From assembly GCA_015065165.1 (NCBI GenBank), contig SVQU01000013.1:1-52971 (forward strand): a stretch of DNA of 52,971 bases. Direction: 5' to 3'. How positions within the stretch are numbered: position 1 is the first letter of the stretch; the number at the start of each line of letters is the position of its first letter. Both the position numbers and the translations under genes were made by a program. A model generated the notes under the pieces. That model worked only from the letters and a program-made list of their open reading frames with translations, searched no databases and was not told the DNA's origin. This document shows, in pieces, positions 41,353-49,586 of the stretch. Source of the stretch: Oscillospiraceae bacterium (GTDB taxonomy: Bacteria > Bacillota > Clostridia > Oscillospirales > CAG-382).

Positions 41353-42240
41353 ATGAAAAAAATCACAGCTTTGTTGTTGGTTGCTGCTATGCTCGTAGTT
41401 CTCGTGGCTTGCGGTACCGACAGCGACACTTCCTCCAAGGTTGAATCCTCCGCGGCTTCTTCCGCTGTAGAATCTTCCGTTGCTTCCTCCGAGGTTGAAT
41501 CCTCTGTTGCTTCCTCCGAAGCAGAATCTTCTGTTGAATCTTCCGAAACTTCCGACACCTCCGACACCTCCGACACCTCCGATGTTGAAACCTCTGTAAT
41601 GACCTATGATGAATACGTAGCTGCAGAGCTTCAGACCGAGGTTGTTGTTGAAACCTACGTACAGGCACATCAGTCCTGGTGGGAAAACAAAATCACTGTT
41701 TACTGCCAGAGCCCCGACGGCGCATATTTCCTTTATGAACTCGCTTGCTCCGAAGAAGATGCTGCAAAGCTCGTTCCCGGTACCAAAATCCGCGTAAAGG
41801 GCTATAAGGCTGAATGGCAGGGCGAAGTTGAAATTACCGACGGTACTTTCGAATTCGTTGAAGGCGGCGACAGCTTCATCGCAGAAGCTATGGACGTAAC
41901 CGCACTTCTCGGCACCGATGAACTTATTAAGAATCAGAACAAGTTCGTTTCCTTCAAGGGTATGACTGTTGAAGCATCCAAGAACGCAAACGGCGAAGAC
42001 GTAGCATTCCTTTATAACTGGGATGGCTCCGGCGAACAGGGCAACGACCTTTACTTCAACGTTTCGGTTAACGGCGCAACCTATAACTTCTGTGTAGAAT
42101 CCTACCTCTGCGGTAAGGATACCGACGTATACAAGGCTGTTGAAGCTTTGAAAATCGGCGACGTTATCGATATGGAAGGCTTCCTCTACTGGTACGACAG
42201 CGCAAACCCCCACATCACCGCTGTTACTGCTTCTAAATAA
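41353..42240 (+). CDS. Lipoprotein with Ser/Glu/Thr linker and OB-like domain
   Basis: 295 residues. Lipobox LVVLVACG (Cys at 20), then a low-complexity linker from about 25 to 80 built from VESS, VASSE and finally four TSD units. Such linkers usually span the cell wall. The folded part (about 85-295) has a beta-barrel-like pattern ('GTKIRVKGYKAEWQGEVEITDGTFEFV', 'KFVSFKGMTVEASKN', 'IDMEGFLYWYD') that reads as two OB-fold-like repeats. Ligand unknown. The gene stands alone between promoter and terminator, 92 bp after the transporter operon. Its codon use is as biased as the orphan binding protein, suggesting high expression. Confidence 0.8.
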   Translation: MKKITALLLVAAMLVVLVACGTDSDTSSKVESSAASSAVESSVASSEVESSVASSEAESSVESSETSDTSDTSDTSDVETSVMTYDEYVAAELQTEVVVETYVQAHQSWWENKITVYCQSPDGAYFLYELACSEEDAAKLVPGTKIRVKGYKAEWQGEVEITDGTFEFVEGGDSFIAEAMDVTALLGTDELIKNQNKFVSFKGMTVEASKNANGEDVAFLYNWDGSGEQGNDLYFNVSVNGATYNFCVESYLCGKDTDVYKAVEALKIGDVIDMEGFLYWYDSANPHITAVTASK

Positions 42241-42256
42241 TTATATTTAAAAGTCA

Positions 42257-42297
42257 AACCACCCGAAAGATTATTCATCTTTTCGGGTGGTTTTTTC
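42257..42297 (+). terminator. Terminator of Ser/Glu-rich lipoprotein
   Basis: AACCACCCGAAAGA...TTTTCGGGTGGTT followed by TTTTCG. Confidence 0.9.
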
Positions 42298-42306
42298 GTT
42301 CAGTCC

Positions 42307-42335
42307 TTTACAAAAGTAAAATATAGTGTTATACT
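42307..42335 (+). promoter_or_regulatory. Promoter of DUF4855 gene
   Basis: TTTACA (42307-42312), 17 bp, TATACT (42330-42335). Confidence 0.65.
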
Positions 42336-42362
42336 GTAAAAAAATACCTATGGAGAACGGAT

Positions 42363-44009
42363 ATGAATTATTATAAGCCCTTTGAATCGCCCCAAGGAAT
42401 CTCTCCCGTAAGCGAAAACCCTTCTTCCGAAATTAAAGATTTGATTTTCGGCTTGCCCGTTTACGGCGTTTCTGCCGAAGCACCTATCGTCGACAACTTT
42501 TGCTCACCTCAGTTCAATACACCCGAGGATGAGTTCACTTTAACTAACGGTAAAAAGGTTGCCGCCTTGGTTTATGATGACCCTGCGTTAACCCGATTAA
42601 CCCGCGGTAACTCCCGCACAATTTATTATAAATTACCCAACCTTTCTGCGGTAAACGGCTTCGCGATAAGTATGCTCTTGCAGAAAAGGGAAATGGGCGT
42701 GCGCCTTCCCGAAAGGTTAGACCTTTTCCTTTCCGAGGATGGCAAGGCTTGGCAAAGAGTTTTCAATCAGCGCGGTGTGCCCGAGGCAGAAGACCCTTCG
42801 ATATGGTCTTTAAAATACGATTTTGATAAAACCTATAAAGCCTCTTGGGTTCGCCTTGATATCGGCACCTTAACCCATATTTGGCCCGAAAACTTCTCCC
42901 TTTACGGCACGACTCTTATCCCCGAAACTGCCGTAACTCCCGTTGAAGACGGCTCTACCAAAGAAAGGGAAGCACTGTTTGTAAACAGATTCCCCACCTA
43001 TGAAGAGCTTGACGGTATTCACAATATCTGCCTTGCTTATAACTGTTATCCCCCCGAAAGGGATAACCCCAAGGGCAGCTTCAGCCTTGATGAGCTGCTT
43101 CCTTACGTTGGCTATTACGATAAGGATGGAAACCTTAAGGATACCTTCTTCGATTCCTTCCTATTCCTCCCTTATTCTGCTTTTACCTATTCCTCCCACT
43201 ATAAAACCGCCGAGGGGTGGAGGTATTATATCGATAATACCTTTGCCGAGGGCAAAAACGTAGATGCGTTAAATACCGCCGCCGAAAAGGTTGGTGCGGA
43301 ATTAGGCACGGACTGTAAGGTAAAGGTGTTCCTAACTATGTTCCATACAGCGCCCACTTATGGCGATTTTCCCGAAAAGTTCGGCGATTTGGATGGCGAC
43401 GGTGTGGATGAGGATTTGTCCACCCTCGAGGCTAAAATAAAAGCCACAAAATGGATGATAGATACACAAATTGCCCGCTTCAACGAAAAAGAACGTAAAA
43501 ATCTTACCCTCACAGGCTTCTATTGGTTCGAGGAACAAATCGATTACGAAAACCCCCACGAATTTCAGGTTATGTTCTTTGCCCGTGATTATCTCCATTC
43601 CTTGGGATATAAGATGATATGGATTCCTTATTATCAGGCGTCGGGCTTTGGCGATTGGAAGCAATTCGGCTTCGACGTTGCTTGTATGCAGCCTAACTAT
43701 GCCTTTAACGCTTCTATCCCCAAAAAGCGTCTTTACGATAACGCCGAGCTTACAAAACGCTACGGCTTGTGCTACGAATTGGAAATTAACGATACCTACA
43801 CACCCGAATTTTACGACAGATATAAAGAATATCTCGAGGTTGGTATCGAAACAGGCTATATGAACTCGGTAAAGATGTATTATCAAGGTGGCAGAACTTT
43901 CTATGATATGTATATGTCCAAGGACGAATTTGCTCATTCTGTTTATGACGATACCTATCTTTTCGCAAAAGAAAAGCTTGTTGCCCCCATCCGTTTGAAA
44001 AAAGACTAA
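42363..44009 (+). CDS. DUF4855 protein with N-terminal discoidin-like domain
   Basis: 548 residues, no signal peptide. The N-terminal part (about 20-190) has a galactose-binding/discoidin feel: 'DDPALTRLTRGNSRTIYYKLP', 'LPERLDLFLSEDGKAWQRV', 'ASWVRLDIG'. The rest matches the DUF4855 pattern: HNICLAYNCY, LLPYVGYYDKDGN, FFDSFLFLPY, then a barrel-like region with LTGFYWFEEQ and MIWIPYYQASG. The family is suspected to be a glycoside-hydrolase-like barrel; no reaction is established. A Ca-loop-like stretch DLDGDGVDEDLS lies at about 344. It follows the sugar transporter, so a sugar substrate is plausible. Confidence 0.82.
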   Translation: MNYYKPFESPQGISPVSENPSSEIKDLIFGLPVYGVSAEAPIVDNFCSPQFNTPEDEFTLTNGKKVAALVYDDPALTRLTRGNSRTIYYKLPNLSAVNGFAISMLLQKREMGVRLPERLDLFLSEDGKAWQRVFNQRGVPEAEDPSIWSLKYDFDKTYKASWVRLDIGTLTHIWPENFSLYGTTLIPETAVTPVEDGSTKEREALFVNRFPTYEELDGIHNICLAYNCYPPERDNPKGSFSLDELLPYVGYYDKDGNLKDTFFDSFLFLPYSAFTYSSHYKTAEGWRYYIDNTFAEGKNVDALNTAAEKVGAELGTDCKVKVFLTMFHTAPTYGDFPEKFGDLDGDGVDEDLSTLEAKIKATKWMIDTQIARFNEKERKNLTLTGFYWFEEQIDYENPHEFQVMFFARDYLHSLGYKMIWIPYYQASGFGDWKQFGFDVACMQPNYAFNASIPKKRLYDNAELTKRYGLCYELEINDTYTPEFYDRYKEYLEVGIETGYMNSVKMYYQGGRTFYDMYMSKDEFAHSVYDDTYLFAKEKLVAPIRLKKD

Positions 44010-44016
44010 TAAAACC

Positions 44017-44053
44017 AAAAAGCTGTCGCGTTATTTTGCGACAGCTTTTTTCT
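44017..44053 (+). terminator. Terminator of DUF4855 gene
   Basis: AAAAAGCTGTCGC...GCGACAGCTTTTT then TCTTTG. Confidence 0.92.
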
Positions 44054-44097
44054 TTGTATAAAACGGCGGTTTCGTCAATTTATTTTTTCGATTTATC

Positions 44098-44160
44098 GTA
44101 GGGGCGATAGGGGTCCCCGAAAACATTTTTGTTTTTGGGGTATAATGAACGAATCGCCCG
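44098..44160. repeat. Enlarged palindromic repeat with inner hairpin, copy a
   Basis: Starts GTAGGGGCGAT and ends ACGAATCGCCCG like the short palindrome, but carries 38 extra bases in the middle. These include CCCCGAAAAC...GTTTTTGGGG, a hairpin of their own. 63 bp in all. Confidence 0.85.
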
Positions 44161-44212
44161 TTTAGACATTATCCGCAAAACCCTATGTTATCGCAAAAGC
44201 GTTCCGAATATC

Positions 44213-44275
44213 GTAGGGGCGATAGGGGACACCTAAAACCTTTATGCTTTTGGGGTATAATGAACGAATCGCCCG
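44213..44275. repeat. Enlarged palindromic repeat with inner hairpin, copy b
   Basis: Same length (63 bp) and same ends as copy a, 115 bp away and in the same orientation. The inner hairpin differs (CCTAAAA...TTTTGGGG) while GGGGTATAATGAACGAATCG at the right is identical. Confidence 0.85.
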
Positions 44276-44286
44276 TGTTAATAAAC

Positions 44287-45243
44287 TCAAACAATTCTGT
44301 TTCGCTTTTCACCCTTGAAAAACGCTTCTATGTTCAAACAAATCTCGTTTATACAACGGCTTCTGGATTCAAATGCGCCCCAAGCCATGTGGGGGGTAAG
44401 ACAAACGTTTTCAAAATTACGAATAGGGTAAAAGGGATGATTTACGGGCATGGGCTCGGTGGAATAAACGTCGCACCCAAAAAATCCGATTTTTCCGCGC
44501 TCAATTGCTTTCGCAACGTCGTTTTCGTTGGTAACCGCGCCTCTGGCAACGTTAATTAAAACCACGCCGTCCTTCATTTTTTCGATTTCTGCTTCGCCTA
44601 TAAGATTGCGTGTTTCGTCGGTTAGGGGAGTGTGTATAGAAATAATGTCCGAACGCTCTAAAATCTCATCCAAGGAAACACATTCTTCATTTTCTATGGG
44701 TGTGCGCTTGTTAACGATAACTCTGCAACCCAACGCCTTCGCCACGTCGCCAACCTTTTTGCCGATCTGTCCGTAACCGATAATACCCCAAGTCTTTCCC
44801 GCAATCTCGTGATAAACAGGGGTAAGAATGTTTTGTACGTTGCCTGCCGAATATCTTCCGCTTGCCACGGAATCTCTAAATGCAGGAAGATTAACCGAAG
44901 CCGAAAGCACCATAGCAACCGTAAGCTGTGAAACCGAGTTTACCGAATAACCCGCCACGTTGCAAAGGGCAATTCCGTTTTCTTTGCAATATTCGGTGTC
45001 GATGTTGTCATAACCGGTTGCCGCAACGCAAATTAATTTTAAATTCCTTGCGTGGCACAAAACCTCACCGCTTAATTTAACCTTGTTTATAACACATACC
45101 TCGCAATCCGAAATGCGTTCCTTTATACAATCCATTGGGGTAAGGTCGTAAATATCCACCTTTCCCAAGGAATTAAATACGGATAAATCAATATCCTGTC
45201 CCAAGGTCGCCGCATCAAGAATTGCAATTTTAATATCACTCAT
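44287..45243 (-). CDS. D-2-hydroxyacid dehydrogenase (glycerate dehydrogenase-like)
   Basis: 318 residues from the ATG at 45243, with AGGTGG upstream; the frame is open further but that part has no ribosome site. NAD-binding motif GIIGYGQIGKKVGDVAKALG (about 148-167). Catalytic elements: Arg in INVARGAVTNE, Glu in CDVYSTEPMP, and His in LTPHMAWGAFESR. Members reduce 2-keto acids such as hydroxypyruvate; substrate not certain. TAAAAT/TTGCAA promoter at 45282-45310. The gene is divergent from nrdD. Confidence 0.9.
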   Translation of the reverse strand: MSDIKIAILDAATLGQDIDLSVFNSLGKVDIYDLTPMDCIKERISDCEVCVINKVKLSGEVLCHARNLKLICVAATGYDNIDTEYCKENGIALCNVAGYSVNSVSQLTVAMVLSASVNLPAFRDSVASGRYSAGNVQNILTPVYHEIAGKTWGIIGYGQIGKKVGDVAKALGCRVIVNKRTPIENEECVSLDEILERSDIISIHTPLTDETRNLIGEAEIEKMKDGVVLINVARGAVTNENDVAKAIERGKIGFFGCDVYSTEPMPVNHPFYPIRNFENVCLTPHMAWGAFESRSRCINEICLNIEAFFKGEKRNRIV

Positions 45244-45281
45244 TTTTATAACCACCTGTATATCTAAATTATATATGTGTA

Positions 45282-45310
45282 ATTTTACCATATATATTGT
45301 TATTTTGCAA
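45282..45310 (-). promoter_or_regulatory. Promoter of hydroxyacid dehydrogenase gene
   Basis: Minus strand TTGCAA (45305-45310), 17 bp, TAAAAT (45282-45287). Confidence 0.55.
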
Positions 45311-45325
45311 CCTGCCAAAATAATT

Positions 45326-45361
45326 AAAAAACCGTATTTTGACCTTTTTTGCGGTTTTTTT
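45326..45361. terminator. Hairpin between divergent promoters
   Basis: AAAAAACCG...CGGTTTTTT, with T runs on both strands. Nothing upstream on either strand needs ending here. It may insulate the two divergent units or end a short RNA. A direct repeat TTTGACCTTTTTTGCGG / TTTGACCTTTTTCACGG overlaps it. Confidence 0.45.
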
Positions 45362-45468
45362 GACCTTTTTCACGGCTTTGTCTAACGGTTAATTAAAAAT
45401 ATAAATCCCCGAAACCATTGGGGCGCAATATGTTTTGGATTTAAAATGCAAATCGTCAAAATGCACTA

Positions 45469-45497
45469 TTGACATAAATCCGTATATGCTATATAAT
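45469..45497 (+). promoter_or_regulatory. nrdDG promoter
   Basis: Perfect TTGACA (45469-45474), 17 bp, TATAAT (45492-45497). Confidence 0.88.
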
Positions 45498-45534
45498 GTG
45501 TATGCCTCGCTAAAATCCACACAAGATGTTGTGA
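45486..45534. promoter_or_regulatory. Two NrdR-box-like palindromes
   Basis: ATGCTATATAATGTGT (45486-45501, over the -10) and ACACAAGATGTTGTGA (45519-45534) resemble the NrdR box (ACACwATATwTTGTGT). Their starts are 33 bp apart, near three helical turns, as is typical. NrdR is the ATP/dATP-sensing repressor of ribonucleotide reductase genes; nrdR itself is not in the window. Confidence 0.6.
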
Positions 45535-45567
45535 TTGATAGAAAATATAGAGAAAGTGGTAAAAACG

Positions 45568-47742
45568 ATGAGAATTATTAAAAGAAACGGCGCAGAAGAA
45601 AATTTCGACGTCGAAAAAATCAGAATTGCCATTACAAAAGCAAACCAATCTGTTGATGAATCCGACAGAATGACAGAATTGCAGATAAGACGTATTACCG
45701 AATCTGTGGTAATATCCTGCGAATCCTTAAACCGCGCCCCCACCGTTGAAGAAATTCAGGACTTGGTGGAAAAGAAGATTATGGCGCACGGCGCTTTTGA
45801 GGTTGCCAAAAACTACATAACCTATCGTTATATCCGTTCCTTGGTTCGTAAAAGTAACACCACCGACGACAAAATCCTTTCTCTTATCGAATGTAATAAC
45901 GAGGAGGTTAAGCAGGAAAACTCCAATAAAAATCCCGTTGTAAACTCCACACAGCGCGATTATATGGCAGGTGAGGTTTCCCGCGATATCACTAACCGTA
46001 TCCTTCTTCCCAAGGATATCGTCGATGCCCATAACGAGGGTATAATTCACTTCCACGACAGCGACTATTTCGCACAGCATATGCACAACTGCGATTTGGT
46101 AAATCTCGAGGATATGCTTCAAAACGGTACTGTTATCACAGGCACCCTTATCGAACGTCCTCACAGCTTTTCCACCGCTTGTAATATCGCTACGCAAATA
46201 ATTGCTCAGGTTGCCTCCAACCAATATGGCGGTCAATCTATTTCTCTCACTCATTTGGCTCCCTTCGTTCAGGTTTCCCGCGATAAAATTCGCCGCACCG
46301 TAGAACAGGAAATGGCTTCTATGGGCGTAGAGCTTTCCTCCGAGCAAATCGAAAAAATGGTAGAAACCCGCCTTCGCGAGGAAATCCGCCGCGGTGTTCA
46401 AACCATCCAATATCAGGTGGTTACGCTTCTCACCACCAACGGTCAAGCTCCCTTTGTAACCGTGTTTATGTATCTCGGCGAGGCAAAGAACGAACAAGAA
46501 AAGGCAGATCTGGCACTTATCATCGAGGAAGTTCTTCTTCAGCGCTGTCAGGGCGTTAAGAACGAAAAGGGAATATGGGTTACCCCCGCGTTCCCCAAGC
46601 TTATCTACGTTCTCGAGGAGGATAATATCCACGAGGATTCCAAATATTGGTATCTTACCGAGCTTGCGGCAAAATGTACCGCAAAGCGTATGGTTCCCGA
46701 CTATATCTCCGAAAAGAAGATGAAGGAGCTTAAGGTTGACCAAAACGGTAACGGTCAGTGCTATACCTGTATGGGCTGCCGCAGCTTCCTTACCACTTAC
46801 GTGGATGAAAACGGCAATCCTAAGTATTACGGCAGATTCAATCAAGGCGTTGTTACAATCAACTTGGTTGACGTTGCCCTTTCCTCCGGCGGAGATAAAG
46901 AAAAATTCCAAAAGATTTTCGATGAACGCTTAGAGCTTTGCCACCGCGCACTTTTGTGCCGCCACGAAAGATTAAAGGGCACATTGTCCGATGCCGCCCC
47001 CATTTTGTGGCAATACGGCGCATTGGCGCGTCTTAAAAAGGGCGAGCCTATCGATAAACTCCTTTTCGGCGGTTATTCCACAATTTCTCTCGGCTATGCA
47101 GGTCTTTACGAATGTGTTAAATATATGACAGGCAAGAGCCATACCGACCCCGAGGCAACCCCCTTCGCCTTGGAGGTTATGGAAAAGATGAACGCCGCTT
47201 GCCGTAAGTGGAAGGCAGAGCATAACATCGACTTCTCCCTCTACGGCACTCCTCTTGAATCTACGACTTATAAGTTCGCTAAATGCTTACAGCGTCGCTT
47301 CGGTGTAATCCCCGGCGTTACCGATAAAGGCTATATAACCAACAGCTATCACGTTCACGTTACCGAAGAAATTGATGCTTTCGAAAAATTGCGCTTCGAG
47401 GCACAGTTCCAGCATCTTTCTCCCGGCGGCGCTATCAGCTACGTAGAAGTTCCCAATATGCAGGATAATATCCCCGCAGTGTTGCAGGTTATGAAGTTTA
47501 TCTATGATAACATCATCTATGCCGAGCTTAACACAAAATCCGACTATTGTCAGGAATGCGGCTTCGACGGAGAAATCCAAATCGATGAATCCGAGGGTAA
47601 GCTTATCTGGCGTTGCCCCAATTGCGGTAATACCGATCAAGATAAGATGAACGTTGCCCGTCGTACCTGCGGTTATATCGGTACACAATATTGGAATCAG
47701 GGCAGAACTCAGGAAATTAAGGAAAGGGTTCTCCACCTCTGA
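45568..47742 (+). CDS. nrdD: Anaerobic ribonucleoside-triphosphate reductase
   Basis: 724 residues from the ATG at 45568; the upstream ATG at 45535 lies beyond the leader and has no ribosome site. Converts NTPs to dNTPs under anaerobic conditions using a glycyl radical. N-terminal ATP cone (MRIIKRNGAEENFDVEKI), the barrel with CYTCMGCRSF, the zinc site CQECGF...CPNCGN near the end, and the radical loop RRTCGYIG close to the C-terminus. nrdG overlaps the stop by 1 bp. Only an oxygen-sensitive reductase is encoded here, fitting a strict anaerobe. Confidence 0.96.
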   Translation: MRIIKRNGAEENFDVEKIRIAITKANQSVDESDRMTELQIRRITESVVISCESLNRAPTVEEIQDLVEKKIMAHGAFEVAKNYITYRYIRSLVRKSNTTDDKILSLIECNNEEVKQENSNKNPVVNSTQRDYMAGEVSRDITNRILLPKDIVDAHNEGIIHFHDSDYFAQHMHNCDLVNLEDMLQNGTVITGTLIERPHSFSTACNIATQIIAQVASNQYGGQSISLTHLAPFVQVSRDKIRRTVEQEMASMGVELSSEQIEKMVETRLREEIRRGVQTIQYQVVTLLTTNGQAPFVTVFMYLGEAKNEQEKADLALIIEEVLLQRCQGVKNEKGIWVTPAFPKLIYVLEEDNIHEDSKYWYLTELAAKCTAKRMVPDYISEKKMKELKVDQNGNGQCYTCMGCRSFLTTYVDENGNPKYYGRFNQGVVTINLVDVALSSGGDKEKFQKIFDERLELCHRALLCRHERLKGTLSDAAPILWQYGALARLKKGEPIDKLLFGGYSTISLGYAGLYECVKYMTGKSHTDPEATPFALEVMEKMNAACRKWKAEHNIDFSLYGTPLESTTYKFAKCLQRRFGVIPGVTDKGYITNSYHVHVTEEIDAFEKLRFEAQFQHLSPGGAISYVEVPNMQDNIPAVLQVMKFIYDNIIYAELNTKSDYCQECGFDGEIQIDESEGKLIWRCPNCGNTDQDKMNVARRTCGYIGTQYWNQGRTQEIKERVLHL

Positions 47743-48263
47743 TGCACTACGGTCAAATCAAAAATTGCGATATCGCCAACGGCGAGGGTGTGCGTGTAAC
47801 ACTGTTCGTGTCGGGGTGCACAAACCGTTGCGAGGGGTGCTTCCAACCCGAAACCTGGGATTTTTCCTACGGCAAGCCTTTTACCGAGGAAACCCAAGCC
47901 GAGATTATAGAAATGCTAAAGCCAAGCTATATAAACGGTTTGACACTTCTGGGCGGTGAACCCTTCGAGCCGCAAAACCAAAGGGCGCTTCTTCCTTTCG
48001 TAAAAAAGGTTAAGGAGCTGTACCCGCAAAAAAACCTTTGGGCGTTCACAGGCTTTACCTTGGAACAGCTTTTGGAAAAAGAACCCCACCCGCGCTGTGA
48101 GGCTACCGATGAACTTCTGTCCCTCATAGACGTTCTTGTGGACGGTAAGTTCGAATTGTCTAAAAAGAATATACGTCTGCGCTTCCGTGGCTCGGAAAAC
48201 CAACGTATAATCGATTTACCCCAAACACTAAAGACAAAAGAAATAATCCTTTGGGATAAATAA
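47742..48263 (+). CDS. nrdG: Anaerobic ribonucleotide reductase activating protein
   Basis: 173 residues. Radical SAM activase that installs the glycyl radical on NrdD. The cluster motif is CTNRCEGCF (Cx3Cx2C), followed by LTLLGGEPFEPQN (SAM 'GGE') and VDVLVDGKFELSKKN. ATG overlaps the nrdD stop (TGATG), giving tight coupling. Confidence 0.96.
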   Translation: MHYGQIKNCDIANGEGVRVTLFVSGCTNRCEGCFQPETWDFSYGKPFTEETQAEIIEMLKPSYINGLTLLGGEPFEPQNQRALLPFVKKVKELYPQKNLWAFTGFTLEQLLEKEPHPRCEATDELLSLIDVLVDGKFELSKKNIRLRFRGSENQRIIDLPQTLKTKEIILWDK

Positions 48264-48265
48264 AC

Positions 48266-48300
48266 CTAAAACCGTCCTTTTGATAAGGGCGGTTTTCTTG
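48266..48300 (+). terminator. nrdDG terminator
   Basis: AAACCGTCCTT-TTGAT-AAGGGCGGTTT then TCTTG. Confidence 0.8.
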
Positions 48301-48329
48301 TTAAAGTTAAATAAAATCCCTCTATCTTA

Positions 48330-48357
48330 TTGACAAAAATCACTATAGATGTATAAT
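48330..48357 (+). promoter_or_regulatory. Promoter of YibE/F gene
   Basis: TTGACA (48330-48335), 16 bp, TATAAT (48352-48357). Confidence 0.8.
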
Positions 48358-48389
48358 TATATTGTATTATTATATTAAAAGGGATAACT

Positions 48390-49571
48390 ATGTCAGATAA
48401 GAAGAATTCACAGTCGAACATATCTAAAAAAACACTTGTTGAATATCTTATAATTGCCTTTATTTTTCTTGCTATGGCATTGATGGTTGTTACCTTTATT
48501 GATCGGGAATTTTCCTTTAAACAATATAATACCTCTACCTTAGAATATGTTCCTGCCAAGGTGCTTGAAATTACCTCCGAGGACCTTACCGATACAGGTC
48601 AGTTCACCGCGGGCAGACAAACCGCTAAGTTGGAAATCAAGCAAGGTAAGGCAAAGGGCAGGGTAGTGGAGGTTGATAATCTCATTACCGCCGGTCATAA
48701 CGTTATTCTCAAAGAGGGAAGAAGGGTTATCGTTATTGCCGATATGCCCGAGCATACAGATCCTTATTTTACCGTTTATAATCACGACAGGTCGTTTGGT
48801 ACCTTCGCTCTTATTTTCCTTTTCTTAGCTGTGGTTGTGCTAATAGGCGGCAAAAAGGGGTTTATGAGCTGTCTTGGCTTGGTGTTTACCCTTTGTACAG
48901 TTGTCTGCTTCCTGCTGCCAAACCTTTTCGAGGGCGGTAACGCAGGTGTGGTTTCGGTTGTAACCATTGTGTTAAGTACGGTTGTCAGCTGTTTTTGTAT
49001 AGGCGGATTGTCAAAAAAGACCTATCTTAACATATTAAGTACGGTTTTGGGTACCGTTACGGCAGGTATCGTCTATTTTGTGTTTATGCTGGTTATAGGC
49101 ATTTCGGGCACAAACGTGGAAACTATCGACGAGCTGGTTCAAATCTCTCATTATACAGGCTTAAGCCTCACGGGTATCCTTTTTGCAGGTATACTTGTCA
49201 GTTCGCTGGGTGCGGTGATGGACGTTGCCGTTTCTATAGGAGCATCCCTTTCAGAAATCAAAGAGCTTAACCCCAAGATAACTCCTCAGGCTCTTTTCCG
49301 TTCAGGTATGAACATTGGTAAGGATATGATAGGTACAATGACAAACACCCTTATCCTTGCTTTCACAGGCGGCACGCTTTCTACCTTGATAATTTTCTTG
49401 TCGGTGGGGTTGCAGTTCCATCAGCTTGTTTCGTCAAACTTCTTGGCGCTTGAAATCGCTTCGGGTATATCGGGCAGTATGGCAGTGGTATTGACAGTTC
49501 CCATAAGTGCCGCAATTTGTGCCTTTTCGGGCAATAAAAAATTGAAAAATAAAAATAAAAATAAAAACTAA
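48390..49571 (+). CDS. YibE/F-family membrane protein
   Basis: 393 residues. One N-terminal membrane helix (about 17-37), an extracellular beta domain of about 95 residues (VPAKVLEITSEDL...VIVIADMP), then seven or so membrane helices in the YibE/F pattern: FGTFALIFLFLAVVVLIGG, FMSCLGLVFTL, AGVVSVVTIVLSTVVS, TGLSLTGILFAGILVSSLGAVMDVAVSIGASL. GMNIGKDMIGTMTNTLILAF is a family-typical segment. The tail is Lys/Asn only (KLKNKNKNKN). Function unknown; transport is suspected. 15 bp ahead of the dockerin protein with no terminator, so probably co-transcribed. Confidence 0.88.
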   Translation: MSDKKNSQSNISKKTLVEYLIIAFIFLAMALMVVTFIDREFSFKQYNTSTLEYVPAKVLEITSEDLTDTGQFTAGRQTAKLEIKQGKAKGRVVEVDNLITAGHNVILKEGRRVIVIADMPEHTDPYFTVYNHDRSFGTFALIFLFLAVVVLIGGKKGFMSCLGLVFTLCTVVCFLLPNLFEGGNAGVVSVVTIVLSTVVSCFCIGGLSKKTYLNILSTVLGTVTAGIVYFVFMLVIGISGTNVETIDELVQISHYTGLSLTGILFAGILVSSLGAVMDVAVSIGASLSEIKELNPKITPQALFRSGMNIGKDMIGTMTNTLILAFTGGTLSTLIIFLSVGLQFHQLVSSNFLALEIASGISGSMAVVLTVPISAAICAFSGNKKLKNKNKNKN

Positions 49572-49586
49572 AAAAGGGGAAAAATT

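Noticed and set aside
41257..42213. Gly-rich minus-strand frame opposite the Ser/Glu lipoprotein
   Set aside because: The Gly/Phe/Arg repeats are the reverse complement of the Ser/Glu codons of the real lipoprotein, which has a promoter, lipobox and terminator.
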